Below are positions 34,863-44,121 of a stretch of DNA of 64,000 nt, one piece after another. The notes under the pieces were generated by a model. That model did not search any database and had not been told where the DNA came from. It worked only from the letters and a program-made list of their open reading frames with translations. Numbering within the stretch: position 1 is the first letter of the stretch; every line of letters starts with the position of its first letter. A program made the translations under genes and the position numbers. The DNA is from Viridibacterium sediminicola (lineage in GTDB: Bacteria; Pseudomonadota; Gammaproteobacteria; Burkholderiales; Rhodocyclaceae): the NCBI RefSeq assembly GCF_039631295.1, contig NZ_JBDIVE010000009.1, positions 1 through 64,000 on the forward strand. Direction: 5' to 3'.

Positions 34863-37046
34863 TCAGAAACGATATTCCGTAGTGAGCAGGACGGTACGCA
34901 GGGGCCCGGCTGAAATGTGGCCATTGTAAACCGACAGCCAATACACCTTGTTGAAGATGTTGTTGACGTTCAGACTCACCGTGTACTTGTCCTGGTCGTA
35001 GCGCAGCATGGCGTCATATTTCACGTAACCCGGTGCCCAGTTGCTGGAGTTGTGCGAGGGGTTGCGCTTGCTGACACCATCGGCGCCGGCGCCGATGGTC
35101 CAGTCTGGCAGGATGCGGTAGGTATTCCACCAGCTGGCACTATTGGTCGGCGTGTTGGCGGCCGGACGCCCCACGGTCGCGGAGGATGCTGCCGAGGAGC
35201 CGGCCTTGTCGATGTTCGACCACATGTGGGCGAAGTTGAAGAAGGTCTCCCACTTCTCGGTGATCTTGCCGGTGACCTCGATTTCCCAACCGTCGGTGTG
35301 GCGCGCGCCGGAGAGCAGGAAGGCGCCGGAGGCCGTATCGGTATCGGTGCTGCGTTCGTTGAACTTCTGCGTACGGAACAGCGCTGCACGCACCGAGACA
35401 TCGCCATCGAGCAGCTCTGCCTTGGCACCCAGCTCGATGTTGCGGCTCTCTTCAGGCGGTGTCTTGGACGAGGAACTGTCGTACTGGTAGAGGTCGCCCG
35501 AGGTGTTGAACGAGGTGCCGTAGGAGAGGTAGGTATTGATGTTCGGCGTCAGCTCGCGGATCAGGCCGGCACGGTAGCTCCACAGGTAGTCTTTGCGGTC
35601 ATAGGTCGCCGATGTACTGCCCGAGGTGCCGACGTAGTTGCCGTAGAAGCGGTCCCAGCGTGCGCCGGCAAGCAGCTTCCACTTGGGCAGGAATTCGATG
35701 ATGTCCTGCGTGTAGAGGCCGTAGTCGGTCGAGGTGAAATAGCTCAAACCACTGCGCATGCCGGTGGGGGCCAGGCGCTGGTTGGCCGTGGCGAGCGGAT
35801 CGCCAGTGACGCCGGAGGCTTGTGCCGGGGTGTTGGCGTAACTCCAGCGCTCCGAGTTTTCATGCGCCAGTTCGATACCGGCCAGGGCTTCGTGCTTCAT
35901 GCCCAGGAATTCAAAGCGCGAGGTCAGGTCAGTCTGGCTGAAGATGTGTTTCTCTTCACCGCCACGACGCTGGTTCTGGCGCGTGAAGACGGTGCTGTCG
36001 GTCACCGCCGCGCTGCCGGACAGGCGCGGTGCGGTGGCCCACAGGTCGCGCTTGTATTCGCCGTAGCGCAGGGTGCTGGTGACCTTGGTCTTGTTGTCGA
36101 AGCGGTGGGTGTAGCTGGCGGTGACCACGTCGGCCGAGTCGCGCTGGAAGTTGTTGTCGGTGCCGTAGTATTTGCCGGCGGTGCTGTCGACCGGACGACC
36201 GCCCGCCCAGGCGTAGCCGTAGTAAGGCGTATCGTCGTAGTTGAGGTGGTAGTAGCCGATCTGGAACTCGTTGTTGGTACCGATGCCGGTGCGCAGGGTC
36301 GGCGCAAAGCCGTAGCGCTTGGTATCGGCGCCTTCTGGGTCGCCGGCCGATTTGGTGGTCATGGTGTTCAGGCGGATCGCGGTGGTTTCGCCGATCACCT
36401 TGTTCAGATCTGCCGTGGTGCGCAGATAGTCGTGGTTGCCGATGGTGGCCGAGACGGTGTTCTCGTCGGCGAGGTAGGGCACCTTGCTGGTCTGGTTGAT
36501 CACGCCGCCGGTCGAGCCACGGCCGAACAGCATCGAGGCGGCGCCACGCAGCACTTCCACGCTGTCCAGATTGAACACTTCGCGGTTGTACTGGGCGATG
36601 TCGCGCATGCCGTCCTGGTACAGGTCGCCGTAGGCGACATAGCCGCGCAGATTGATGTTGTCGCCGATACGGCCGCCTTCACCGGCATTGAAGGTGAGGC
36701 CCGAGACGTTGGCGAGCGCAGCTTTGAGGCTGTCTTGCTTGCGGTCTTCGATCAGCCTGCTGGTGACGATGGTGATCGACTGCGGGATGTCCTTGGGGGC
36801 CTGATCGAGCTTGCCGATCTTGGTCGTTTCGGCCTTGTAACCGGTTTCCGGCTTGCCGTTCTCACGCTGCCCCTTGACCACGACAGGTGCCAGGCTCGGC
36901 TCGGCGGCCGGCGCGCTCTGTGCCGCTTTCGGTGCGGCAGGGGCATCGGCTGCGGCAGCCGGATGTGTGGTGGCCACTGTGGCGGCAATAGCCATCAGCA
37001 ATCGTGATGGCGCGTTGTTGAGGATTTCTGCTGGATACTTTCTCAT
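34863..37046 (-). CDS. fiu: TonB-dependent catecholate siderophore receptor, Fiu-like
   Basis: A 727-aa outer-membrane receptor. After an N-terminal signal region (about 1-33) there is a TonB-box-like VVVKGQ, then the plug domain (QAPKDIPQSITIVTSRLIEDR, NINLRGYVAYGDLYQDGMRD, VEVLRGAASMLFGRGSTGGVINQ) and a 22-strand barrel ending in RTVLLTTEYRF with the terminal aromatic residue. The long N-terminal stretch (AAAADAPAAPKAAQ) is Ala-rich. It would import catecholate siderophore-iron. Two Fur-like boxes lie upstream; piuC, tonB, exbB and exbD follow. Confidence 0.88.
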   Translation of the reverse strand: MRKYPAEILNNAPSRLLMAIAATVATTHPAAAADAPAAPKAAQSAPAAEPSLAPVVVKGQRENGKPETGYKAETTKIGKLDQAPKDIPQSITIVTSRLIEDRKQDSLKAALANVSGLTFNAGEGGRIGDNINLRGYVAYGDLYQDGMRDIAQYNREVFNLDSVEVLRGAASMLFGRGSTGGVINQTSKVPYLADENTVSATIGNHDYLRTTADLNKVIGETTAIRLNTMTTKSAGDPEGADTKRYGFAPTLRTGIGTNNEFQIGYYHLNYDDTPYYGYAWAGGRPVDSTAGKYYGTDNNFQRDSADVVTASYTHRFDNKTKVTSTLRYGEYKRDLWATAPRLSGSAAVTDSTVFTRQNQRRGGEEKHIFSQTDLTSRFEFLGMKHEALAGIELAHENSERWSYANTPAQASGVTGDPLATANQRLAPTGMRSGLSYFTSTDYGLYTQDIIEFLPKWKLLAGARWDRFYGNYVGTSGSTSATYDRKDYLWSYRAGLIRELTPNINTYLSYGTSFNTSGDLYQYDSSSSKTPPEESRNIELGAKAELLDGDVSVRAALFRTQKFNERSTDTDTASGAFLLSGARHTDGWEIEVTGKITEKWETFFNFAHMWSNIDKAGSSAASSATVGRPAANTPTNSASWWNTYRILPDWTIGAGADGVSKRNPSHNSSNWAPGYVKYDAMLRYDQDKYTVSLNVNNIFNKVYWLSVYNGHISAGPLRTVLLTTEYRF

Positions 37047-37109
37047 GAAGATCTCTCCCTGGGACCGTTGTTTTCTGATGTGCTGCTTTGCTGCATTGCA
37101 AGACTGTTA

Positions 37110-37163
37110 TTGCGAATTGTTCCCATTTGTAACAGCGTTGTCAACGAGAATAGTTCGCATTTG
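37110..37163 (-). promoter_or_regulatory. Two Fur boxes upstream of the fiu operon
   Basis: Two sites that resemble each other: TTGCGAATTGTTCCCATTT (37110-37128) and CGAGAATAGTTCGCATTTG (37145-37163). Both have the GCGAAT/ATTCTCATT character of Fur targets and lie 60-120 bases before the fiu start, giving tight iron repression of the whole fiu-piuC-tonB-exbBD unit. The same core appears at 22490-22509. Confidence 0.65.
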
Positions 37164-37282
37164 TGCACGTCTCCGGCTTGCTGTGTGCGGAATGCGACGT
37201 CCTGTGCCGCCAGCGGCGGCGGGCCTTAGCGCGCGTGCTGCCATCAGGCACAATCGCGCCATGAATTAGCCGGGAGTGCGGG

Positions 37283-38155
37283 ATGCGTTTTGACGACGAC
37301 AGCGAGAGCAGCAATATCGAGGATCGCCGTGGTAGTGGCGGCGGCTTGCCCATCAGCGGCGGCATTGGCGTGGGCACCGTGGTACTGGCGCTGGCCGCCT
37401 GGTATTTCGGTATCGATCCGTCGATCGTGATCAACGGCAGCCGCATGCTGCAGGATGGTCAGGCGCTGCAGCAGGCCGCCGGGCCGGTGCAGGAGAGCGC
37501 CGAGGAGAAGCAGTCGGTGCATCTGGTCAAGGTGGTGTTGCGCGACCTCGAAAAAACCTGGGCCGAGCAGCTGCCGGCGCAGACCGGCAAGCCTTACGTC
37601 AATCCGCGCTTGGTACTGTTCCGTGGCGCCACGCGTACCGCTTGCGGGACGGGTCAGACGGCAATGGGGCCGTTTTATTGTCCGGCCGATCAGAAGGTGT
37701 ATATCGATCTGGCCTTTTACGATGAGATGAAGCGGCGTTTTCACGCGCCGGGGGACTTCGCCCAGGCTTATGTGATCGCCCACGAAGTCGGCCACCATCT
37801 GCAAAATCTGCTGGGCATCTCGGATCGCGTCCATCAAGCGCAGCAGCGCGCGAGCAGCAAGGCGCAGGCCAATGCGCTGTCCGTGCGGCTGGAATTGCAG
37901 GCCGACTGCTTTGCCGGCGTCTGGGCCCATCACGCCAACAAAGAGCGTCACATGCTTGAAGCCGGCGATGTCGAGGAAGCCATGCGCGCCGCTACCGCCA
38001 TTGGTGACGATGCCCTGCAGCAGGCTGCACAAGGGCGCGTGGTGCCGGACAGCTTCACCCACGGCAGCTCGGCACAGCGCACACGCTGGCTGCAGCGTGG
38101 TCTGCAGTCGGGGGAACTGGGGCAGTGCAATACCTTCAAAGCCGAGCAGTTGTAA
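37283..38155 (+). CDS. Neutral zinc metallopeptidase, YpfJ family
   Basis: A 290-aa membrane-anchored protein: one helix near residues 32-48 (GVGTVVLALAAWYFG), then a peptidase domain with the zinc site HEVGHHLQNLLG near 172-183 and a third-ligand region LELQADCFAGVWAHH near 208. It is of the YpfJ/KPN_00226 zinc-metallopeptidase type, whose substrates are unknown. The protein starts MRFDDDSESSNIEDRRG, typical of the family. Confidence 0.88.
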   Translation: MRFDDDSESSNIEDRRGSGGGLPISGGIGVGTVVLALAAWYFGIDPSIVINGSRMLQDGQALQQAAGPVQESAEEKQSVHLVKVVLRDLEKTWAEQLPAQTGKPYVNPRLVLFRGATRTACGTGQTAMGPFYCPADQKVYIDLAFYDEMKRRFHAPGDFAQAYVIAHEVGHHLQNLLGISDRVHQAQQRASSKAQANALSVRLELQADCFAGVWAHHANKERHMLEAGDVEEAMRAATAIGDDALQQAAQGRVVPDSFTHGSSAQRTRWLQRGLQSGELGQCNTFKAEQL

Positions 38156-38275
38156 GGCGCTGGCGAGGTTTTTGAAAGTGAATGTAAGCCTGCTGGCGTT
38201 TGCTGCGTTGAGTGCACAGAATAAGCGTAAGGACTCGCGCGTGATGGACGAGTCCATGTTCCAAGTGAGGCAGAC

Positions 38276-38935
38276 ATGAAAGCTCCGTTACTCAAGACAT
38301 TCACCCTCGCGGCCCTGGCCATGGCGGCCAGCCAGGCCTGGTCGGCTGAATACGGTCATGTGATTTCCAGTGTGCAGGTGCTGCAGGAAGTGCAGTCCCC
38401 TTCGCAGAACTGCCACTACGAGGAAGTGCTGGTTCAGCAGCCGCGCTCGCAGGGCGGTGGCGCGCTGATCGGCGCCATTGCCGGCGGCCTGCTCGGCAAT
38501 ACGGTTGGGCGCGGCGGTGGCCAGTTCGCAGCGACGGCAGTGGGTACCCTCGTCGGCGCTGCAGTGGGCGATAACTTGGAGCGCCAGAACACGGACACCG
38601 TCAGCCAGACCGTGCGTCGCTGCAGCACCACGATGAGCTCGCAGCAGCGCGTCATCGGCTATGACGTGACCTACGAATACGCCGGCCAGCGCTACACCAC
38701 GCGCCTGCCCAATGACCCGGGCGAGTGGGTGCCGATCCGTGTCTCGGCCGAGGGCGCGTCGAACACCACGGTCGAGCCGATGCGTACGGTGGTGACCAGC
38801 ACCATCATCGAAGAACCCCGTCAGGTGGTGGTCTATCGACCGGCGCCGGTCTACTACCCGCCGGTGACGGTTGGAATCGGCTACGGCTGGGGCTGGGGTG
38901 GCGCTGGCCCCTATCACCATCATCGCCGCTGGTAA
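38276..38935 (+). CDS. Glycine-zipper outer-membrane-type protein (SlyB/17-kDa-antigen-like)
   Basis: A 219-aa protein with a signal peptide (about 1-23, ends SQAWSA), a glycine-zipper helical pair (GALIGAIAGGLLGNTVGRGGG, TAVGTLVGAAVGDNLERQ; about 60-105), then a beta-rich part and a Tyr/Gly/Pro-rich tail ending YHHHRRW. Such proteins sit in the envelope and act in outer-membrane stability or as stress components. Function here is inferred from architecture. Confidence 0.75.
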   Translation: MKAPLLKTFTLAALAMAASQAWSAEYGHVISSVQVLQEVQSPSQNCHYEEVLVQQPRSQGGGALIGAIAGGLLGNTVGRGGGQFAATAVGTLVGAAVGDNLERQNTDTVSQTVRRCSTTMSSQQRVIGYDVTYEYAGQRYTTRLPNDPGEWVPIRVSAEGASNTTVEPMRTVVTSTIIEEPRQVVVYRPAPVYYPPVTVGIGYGWGWGGAGPYHHHRRW

Positions 38936-38954
38936 GCGCGGCGTGCAGGCCTGA

Positions 38955-40202
38955 TCAGCTGCTCAGGCCTGCGGCAATCGGCTGCCGGAAGGTGAGCCAG
39001 GCCGGCAGCATGGCGATCAGCGCGCCGGCCAGTACCAGACCGCCCAGCAGCAGCCATTCCGCCATCCCCAGACTGACTGGCATCGCAAAGCCGGTGCGCG
39101 TCGCCAGCCAGCGCGCCAGCAGCAGCGAGCCGCACCAGCCCAGCAGCAGGCCGCTCAGCGCGCCGCCTAGAATCAGCAAGCTCACCTCCGCCCACACCGT
39201 GCAGAACACATAGGCACGGCTGGCGCCAATGGCGCGCAGCACGGCGTATTGGCGGCGTCGGGCGAGAAAGCCGACCAGCAGCGCCATCAGCACGGCCACC
39301 ACGACCAGCACCTGGGTGCTCAGCGCGAGCAGGGCCATCAGGTCGCGCACATTGCCCAAGGTGAGGTAGAGATCGTTGAGCACTTCGGCCGGAAACAAGG
39401 CCTGACTCTGAGCATTGCGAAACTGTGTGCGCAGGCCGTAAGCGGCGGCGATGGAATCGGGTTTGATGGCGATGGCCGGCATGCCGGGCAGATATTGCGC
39501 ATCCCAGGGCGGACCCAGATGCGGCGCGGCATCGGGCGCGTGACCGGTGGGCAGGCCGTGCACGGCCCAGACATCCTCGACCGGCACCAAAATCGCGCTG
39601 TCCCAGATATTGTGCCGTGCGGGCAGACGGCCGACGATGCGATAGTGCAGGGCCTGGTGCGCGGCATCGGCGTGATGATGGGCATCGCCTTCATCATCGT
39701 CATCCTCTTCATGCATGCCATGTTGCGGCGTGATCTGGGCACCCAGCGGCAGTTTGACGGCGGCGCCAATGATGGCCTCGCCGCGCTGCTGGAACACGCG
39801 CCCCTCAGCGGGCTGCAGCTGGCCGCCGCGCAGCGCGAAATTGGCAATCGTGCCGACGATGGGATAGCCCTGCCAGCGATCACCGAAGGCAATCGGTGCG
39901 GCATAGCGCACGCCACGTGCGGTACTGGCGCGATCGAGCACGTCGCCGCTGAGCAGGGGAATCGCCTGCGGTTTGAGGTAGATGGCGGTCAGCACCAGCT
40001 GGGTCGGGCTGCCCGGACTGCCGAGCAGCAGATCGAAGTCGTCGGCAGCGCGTGCGCTGCCCTGGCGCAGGGCGCGCTCTTGCGAGATGACGGTGATGCC
40101 AGTGGCCACTGAAATGGCGACCAGCAGCAGGGTGACGACAACCATCAGGCGATTGCGGCGGTAGTCGGCGATGATGATGGGCAGCGGATTGAACATCTTC
40201 AT
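38955..40202 (-). CDS. ABC transporter permease (MacB/FtsX type) with a His/Asp-rich insertion
   Basis: A 415-aa permease with an N-terminal helix (about 20-38), a large periplasmic domain and three C-terminal helices including the FtsX core (VLVVVAVLMALLVGFLARRRQYAVLRAIGASRAYVF). The periplasmic part carries a metal-looking stretch, MHEEDDDDEGDAHHHADAAH, near 163-182. Together with the next two genes it resembles the zinc-related cluster PA4064-PA4066 of Pseudomonas aeruginosa (from memory, not checked). It overlaps the ATPase gene (ATGA). Confidence 0.75.
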   Translation of the reverse strand: MKMFNPLPIIIADYRRNRLMVVVTLLLVAISVATGITVISQERALRQGSARAADDFDLLLGSPGSPTQLVLTAIYLKPQAIPLLSGDVLDRASTARGVRYAAPIAFGDRWQGYPIVGTIANFALRGGQLQPAEGRVFQQRGEAIIGAAVKLPLGAQITPQHGMHEEDDDDEGDAHHHADAAHQALHYRIVGRLPARHNIWDSAILVPVEDVWAVHGLPTGHAPDAAPHLGPPWDAQYLPGMPAIAIKPDSIAAAYGLRTQFRNAQSQALFPAEVLNDLYLTLGNVRDLMALLALSTQVLVVVAVLMALLVGFLARRRQYAVLRAIGASRAYVFCTVWAEVSLLILGGALSGLLLGWCGSLLLARWLATRTGFAMPVSLGMAEWLLLGGLVLAGALIAMLPAWLTFRQPIAAGLSS

Positions 40203-40864
40203 TCTTCCATGAGCTGACCGTGCTGCAGCAGACAGCGGCGATCCATGCGGGCCAGCAATTCGGTTTCGTGCGAGATGACGATCAGTGCGGCGCCCTCGGC
40301 GCGCACGCGTTCGATCAGCAGATCGCCGATGATCTGGCGATGCTCGGGGTCCAGACTGGCGGTCGGTTCGTCGGCCATCACGATGGCCGGTTTGAACAGC
40401 AGGGCGCGCGCAATCGCGACGCGCTGACGTTCGCCGCGCGAGAGCAGGGCGGCAAGACGCGTGTGGGTGCGCAAGCCAACCTGTTCGAGCAGTTCGCGGG
40501 CGCGCTGACGCAGTTCGCTGCTGGCGCGCCAGGCGTCGAAGTGAGCGGGCAGCAGCACGTTGTCGAGCGCCGAGAGTCCGTCGATGAGGTGGAAGTCCTG
40601 GAAAATCAGGCCGAGCTGGCGTTGCCGCCAGGCGTCCAGCGCTGCATCAGGCAGTTTCAGGATGTCCTGCCCATGCCAGCGGATGCTGCCCTGGCTCGCG
40701 CGTTCGAGACCGGCCAGGCAATGGAATAGCGTGGTCTTGCCAGCGCCCGAGGCGCCACGAATGCCCAGGCTGCTGCCGGCGGCAAGCTGCAAACTGTCGA
40801 TGTGGAACAGCGCGCTGCTTTGCCCGGCAAAGCGCATGTGCAGATCATCAAGGCGTAACAGCAT
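40199..40864 (-). CDS. ABC transporter ATP-binding protein, LolD/MacB type
   Basis: A 221-aa ATPase with Walker A GASGAGKT (about 37-44), Q-loop LGLIFQDFHLIDGLSAL, signature LSRGERQRVAIARAL (Ser-Arg instead of Ser-Gly), Walker B AIVMADEPTASLDPEH and switch His VISHETELLAR. It is the partner of the FtsX-type permease and likely the PA4064-like subunit. Start 40864 is two bases before the upstream gene's stop region, implying one transcript. Confidence 0.82.
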   Translation of the reverse strand: MLLRLDDLHMRFAGQSSALFHIDSLQLAAGSSLGIRGASGAGKTTLFHCLAGLERASQGSIRWHGQDILKLPDAALDAWRQRQLGLIFQDFHLIDGLSALDNVLLPAHFDAWRASSELRQRARELLEQVGLRTHTRLAALLSRGERQRVAIARALLFKPAIVMADEPTASLDPEHRQIIGDLLIERVRAEGAALIVISHETELLARMDRRCLLQHGQLMEE

Positions 40865-40866
40865 GA

Positions 40867-41361
40867 TCAGATTTTGCTTACGGTGGATTCGCGCAGGCGA
40901 ACCTGGCTGACAAAGCCAGTTTGCGGGTCAGTCCACGAACCGATTTCGAGGCGTCCTTCAACCTGCAGGCGCTGCGTGAAATCGACCGGCGCGAGCGTGC
41001 CTTGCAGATAGACCACGATGATGTCGACCGGCCATTCGGCGTCCGATGCGCAGAACGGGCAGACGGAAACAGGCTCACGGGTGAGTACGAAGAACTTGCT
41101 CTCCGGTTTGAGCGGCGGGGCCATGAAGCCACGAATGACAATGGGTTTGCCACGCAAGCCCAGGGCACGCTCGCTGTACTGGATGCCGAGCACGCCACTG
41201 CTCTTGTAGAGCGTATCGAAGCTGAGCTTTTCCGCTGCAACGGCGAGTGACGGCAAGGCGCTGAGACTCAGCAAGCCCAGGCTGGTGCGAAAAAAAGTCC
41301 GGCGACTGGCGCCGCCGGACCGAGCGTGTTGCAAACCACTTTCTGTTGCTGCGCGCGACAT
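40867..41361 (-). CDS. Exported DUF3299-like protein of the metal-linked ABC operon
   Basis: A 164-aa exported protein with a twin-arginine-like signal (SRRTFFRTSLGLLSLSAL, about 20-38). The mature part has the pattern LRGKPIVIRGFMAPPL..ESKFFVLTREPVSVCPFC, then VYLQGTL and GRLEIG, recalling DUF3299 proteins next to metal-homeostasis ABC genes (PA4066-like). Two cysteines lie in a CPFC pair. Its ATG overlaps the alkaline phosphatase stop by one base (TAATG at 41359-41363), indicating coupling. Confidence 0.7.
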   Translation of the reverse strand: MSRAATESGLQHARSGGASRRTFFRTSLGLLSLSALPSLAVAAEKLSFDTLYKSSGVLGIQYSERALGLRGKPIVIRGFMAPPLKPESKFFVLTREPVSVCPFCASDAEWPVDIIVVYLQGTLAPVDFTQRLQVEGRLEIGSWTDPQTGFVSQVRLRESTVSKI

Positions 41362-43139
41362 TATTTCTTGGCAGCTTTCTTGGCCTGTGTGGTCGGCCCC
41401 AGGGCCAGTGCTTCAGCCATGATGCGGAACAGTTCGTTGTTGTTCATCTGACCATGCACGGCATTGGCGCCAGGACCGCTGGCCGTCAGCAGGACGTCGT
41501 CGCCGGAATGCACGCCTTGCGTTGCGGCACGCGGGCCGGTGCGCGGCAGATTACCCGGACGGAATACGGCGCCCGGCTCATCCTTGTAGGCGGGATTGGC
41601 GACGACTTTGCCTTCCTTGTCCTTGATCGCCGGCACGAATTCGCCTTCGAGGTGCGGACGGAAGGTGTCGTAGTGGTCCGGCGTCGCAGCGAAGGTAAAG
41701 CGCAGGCGCTTGGAGACATCGACCTTCTCCGGATAGCCCTCGGCATTCGGTGCGCCATAGTTGGGGAAGCCTGCGTCCTCATAGGTACCGATCTTCTCCT
41801 GCATGTCGGTGCCGGGCGCGTTGTCGTCGACCGTGCCGAGCAGGGTCACGCCATGCGTGTGATCGGCCGTGACGAGGATCAGGGTGTTATCGCCATTGGC
41901 CTTGGCCCAGTCCTTGGCCGCTTGCACGGCATTGTCGAGCATGATGGTGTCGTAGATCGAGCGCTCGGCGTCGAGCGAGTGAGCGTACTTGTCGATCCGC
42001 GCCGATTCGACCAGCAGTACAAAGCCGTTCTTGTTGCGCGAGAGCACCTTGATGGCCGCCTTCATCTGCTCGACGACATCGGGCTGGTCAGGGAACTTGC
42101 TGACCGAGCCTTTCTTGAGGAACTTCAAGTCCAGCGCGCCGTCGATGTTGCCGGTGTTATAGAGGCCCAGCAGCTTGGTCGTCTTGCTGTTGTCGGCTGC
42201 AGCAAGCATCTCGGTCTTGGTCTTGGCGAAGGCATAGCCGGCCTTGCTGAAGGCGTCGATGTAATCGACGTCGTCATTGCGCTTCGAACCCGGCGTGCTC
42301 TTGGGCAAGAAGTTCGGCGAGCCGCCACCCATGATCACATCGATACCGCTGTCGTAGAACATCTTGACGATGTCGTTGTAGTCGCTGCGACGACGCGTAT
42401 GGGCGACCATTGCGGCCGGCGTGGCATCTTCGATTTCGGAGTTGGTCACTGCACCGACGGCAAGACCTTTCTTCTTGGCCACTTCCGTAATCGTGGCGAC
42501 TTTCGGATGCTCCAGCGACTTTGCAGCGCGCGAGCAATACACGCCCAGCGCATTGACGCAGCTCTTGTGTCCGGTGGTGTAGGCGCTGGCCGAGTTGGCC
42601 GAGTCCGTGACGATCGAATCGGTGCCGGCGGTCGACAGCAGGGCCATGTAAGGCATGTCATCCATGGCCAGCTTGCCCTTGTACTTGCCTTCCTCGATGC
42701 CCTTGGAGAGGATGCGAGCTGCCGTGCGTTGCGCAATCGACATGCCGTCACCGATGAAGAGAATCACGTTTTTGGCTGCCGGCTTGGCCGGCGTGCCGTA
42801 GACGTTCCAGCTCACGGTCTTGGTATTGCTGCCATCGCTGGCGCTGACCGTGTAGTTACCGGGTTTGCTGATGCTGACATCGCGCAGGATCAGGCTGGAG
42901 GCGTCTTTGTCGTTCTCACGCGGGATCAGCTGTGCCTGCTTGCCCAGCAGCTTGCTGTAGTCCTCGCCATTGATGGTGAGCTTGAGTTTGGCTTGATCGA
43001 CGAGGCCCGGGAATTCGACCTTGAAATCAAAAGGAGCGCCGGCCAGGATGTCGGCACGGTTGAGCGGATAAATCGTCTGCGCTGCGGCGGGCAGCGAAGC
43101 CGCAGCCAGCAGAAGCAGCAGGGATGAAGTTGTGCGCAT
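41361..43139 (-). CDS. Alkaline phosphatase (PhoA family), first gene of an operon
   Basis: A 592-aa periplasmic enzyme with a signal peptide of about 20 residues. Motifs are NVILFIGDGMS (Asp metal ligand) near 124, the nucleophile Ser in TDSANSASAY near 182, KNGFVLLVESARIDKYAH near 372 and the zinc/Mg site ADHTHGVTLLG near 421. An N-terminal beta-domain (about 22-120) precedes the core. It hydrolyses phosphomonoesters and needs zinc, and its operon holds metal-linked ABC genes. A Zur-like palindrome lies 75 bases upstream; no convincing Pho box was seen. Confidence 0.88.
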   Translation of the reverse strand: MRTTSSLLLLLAAASLPAAAQTIYPLNRADILAGAPFDFKVEFPGLVDQAKLKLTINGEDYSKLLGKQAQLIPRENDKDASSLILRDVSISKPGNYTVSASDGSNTKTVSWNVYGTPAKPAAKNVILFIGDGMSIAQRTAARILSKGIEEGKYKGKLAMDDMPYMALLSTAGTDSIVTDSANSASAYTTGHKSCVNALGVYCSRAAKSLEHPKVATITEVAKKKGLAVGAVTNSEIEDATPAAMVAHTRRRSDYNDIVKMFYDSGIDVIMGGGSPNFLPKSTPGSKRNDDVDYIDAFSKAGYAFAKTKTEMLAAADNSKTTKLLGLYNTGNIDGALDLKFLKKGSVSKFPDQPDVVEQMKAAIKVLSRNKNGFVLLVESARIDKYAHSLDAERSIYDTIMLDNAVQAAKDWAKANGDNTLILVTADHTHGVTLLGTVDDNAPGTDMQEKIGTYEDAGFPNYGAPNAEGYPEKVDVSKRLRFTFAATPDHYDTFRPHLEGEFVPAIKDKEGKVVANPAYKDEPGAVFRPGNLPRTGPRAATQGVHSGDDVLLTASGPGANAVHGQMNNNELFRIMAEALALGPTTQAKKAAKK

Positions 43140-43214
43140 GAATCTGAACCTTCGGGAATGGTTTGGTGTGCGCGCAGCTTAGTCCTCGTGCGTTAAATAT
43201 TTTTGACATCTAAC

Positions 43215-43229
43215 TGCAACAATGTTGCA
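43215..43229. promoter_or_regulatory. Candidate Zur-type operator upstream of the phosphatase/ABC operon
   Basis: TGCAAC (43215-43220), spacer AAT, GTTGCA (43224-43229): the same core and spacing as the znu operator at 3735-3749 (TGCAAC-ACG-GTTGCA). It lies about 75 bases before the alkaline phosphatase start. Confidence 0.6.
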
Positions 43230-43311
43230 AATGAAGTCAACAAATGCCTAAGTCATTTGTTTGTTTTTGCAATATGGATTTTCAAATAAATGCTGAGTGA
43301 ATGGTTGATGG

Positions 43312-44121
43312 CTAGGCGCGGGTGAACGATTGCCAGCCCAGGCCGATGGCCACCACGATCAGCAGCAGTGCGAATGCGCGCTGTACTTGTGCGGCTGAGA
43401 GCCGGTGTGCGAAGCGACGGCTGATCAGCATGCCGCCGATGGAGGCTGCCGCGAATGTGGCCGTGATCTGCAGCGGGAGTTCGACTCCGTGGGCGAGGTT
43501 GCTGGCGACGCCGCCTGCGCTGACCAGGGCAATGATCAGTAAGGCTGTCGCAACCGCGCTGTGAATGGAGAGCTGGGTGAAACGGCGCAGCATGGGCACG
43601 ATGACGAAACCGCCACCTACTCCGAGTAAACCCGCCATGAAGCCGGCTATGCTACCGATGCTGGCCAGCACAGATGCCGTGCGGATACTCCAGATGAAAC
43701 GCCCAGTGTTGCTGTCGATAGGACCCAGCGCACACAGTGTGCTGCTGGTGTCGATGGTTTGGTCTATGCGATTGGTATTGCGCAAGCTGCGAATCGCACT
43801 GATCAGCATGATCAACACAAAGATGCGCATCAGCACGACTTGCGGCAGCGCATGCGCGGCAAGTATGCCAAGGCTGGTGAAGGGCAGGCTGATCAGGGCG
43901 ATCAGGATGGCCGCGCGGTAGCGCACCAGGCGGTGCAGCAGGCCTTCGATTGCGCCTGCACCCGCCGAGCCGACCATGGCAATCAAGGCCACCGGCGCGG
44001 CTTGCTGCATGCTCCAGCCTAGGCCGGTGACGAGTGCTGGCACGGCCAGCACGCCGCCGCCCGCACCGGTGATGCCCATCACGGTGCCGATCAGCAGTCC
44101 AAGCAGCAGGGCTGTCAGCAT
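43312..44121 (-). CDS. Sulfite/sulfonate exporter, TauE/SafE family
   Basis: A 269-aa membrane protein with about eight helices and two family-like repeats: the N-terminal LLLGLLIGTVMGITGAGGGVLAVPALV and the second SIGSIAGFMAGLLGVGGGFVIVPML. TauE/SafE carriers export sulfite or organosulfonates. It follows the two YeeE/YedE genes and overlaps the first by seven bases, so it is part of a sulfur-handling operon under an ArsR-type regulator. Confidence 0.85.
   Translation of the reverse strand: MLTALLLGLLIGTVMGITGAGGGVLAVPALVTGLGWSMQQAAPVALIAMVGSAGAGAIEGLLHRLVRYRAAILIALISLPFTSLGILAAHALPQVVLMRIFVLIMLISAIRSLRNTNRIDQTIDTSSTLCALGPIDSNTGRFIWSIRTASVLASIGSIAGFMAGLLGVGGGFVIVPMLRRFTQLSIHSAVATALLIIALVSAGGVASNLAHGVELPLQITATFAAASIGGMLISRRFAHRLSAAQVQRAFALLLIVVAIGLGWQSFTRA

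Noticed and set aside
34917..37007. 696-residue plus-strand open frame inside the fiu gene
   Set aside because: Antisense shadow of a receptor with plug and barrel motifs; no ribosome site.
41346..43127. 593-residue plus-strand frame opposite alkaline phosphatase
   Set aside because: Shadow frame in GC-rich DNA; the minus-strand phosphatase has all catalytic motifs.
43140..43311. Pho box before the alkaline phosphatase gene
   Set aside because: TGACTTA and TGACTTC words occur on the minus strand but 16 bases apart, not the 11-base period of Pho boxes; the Zur-like palindrome is the better signal.
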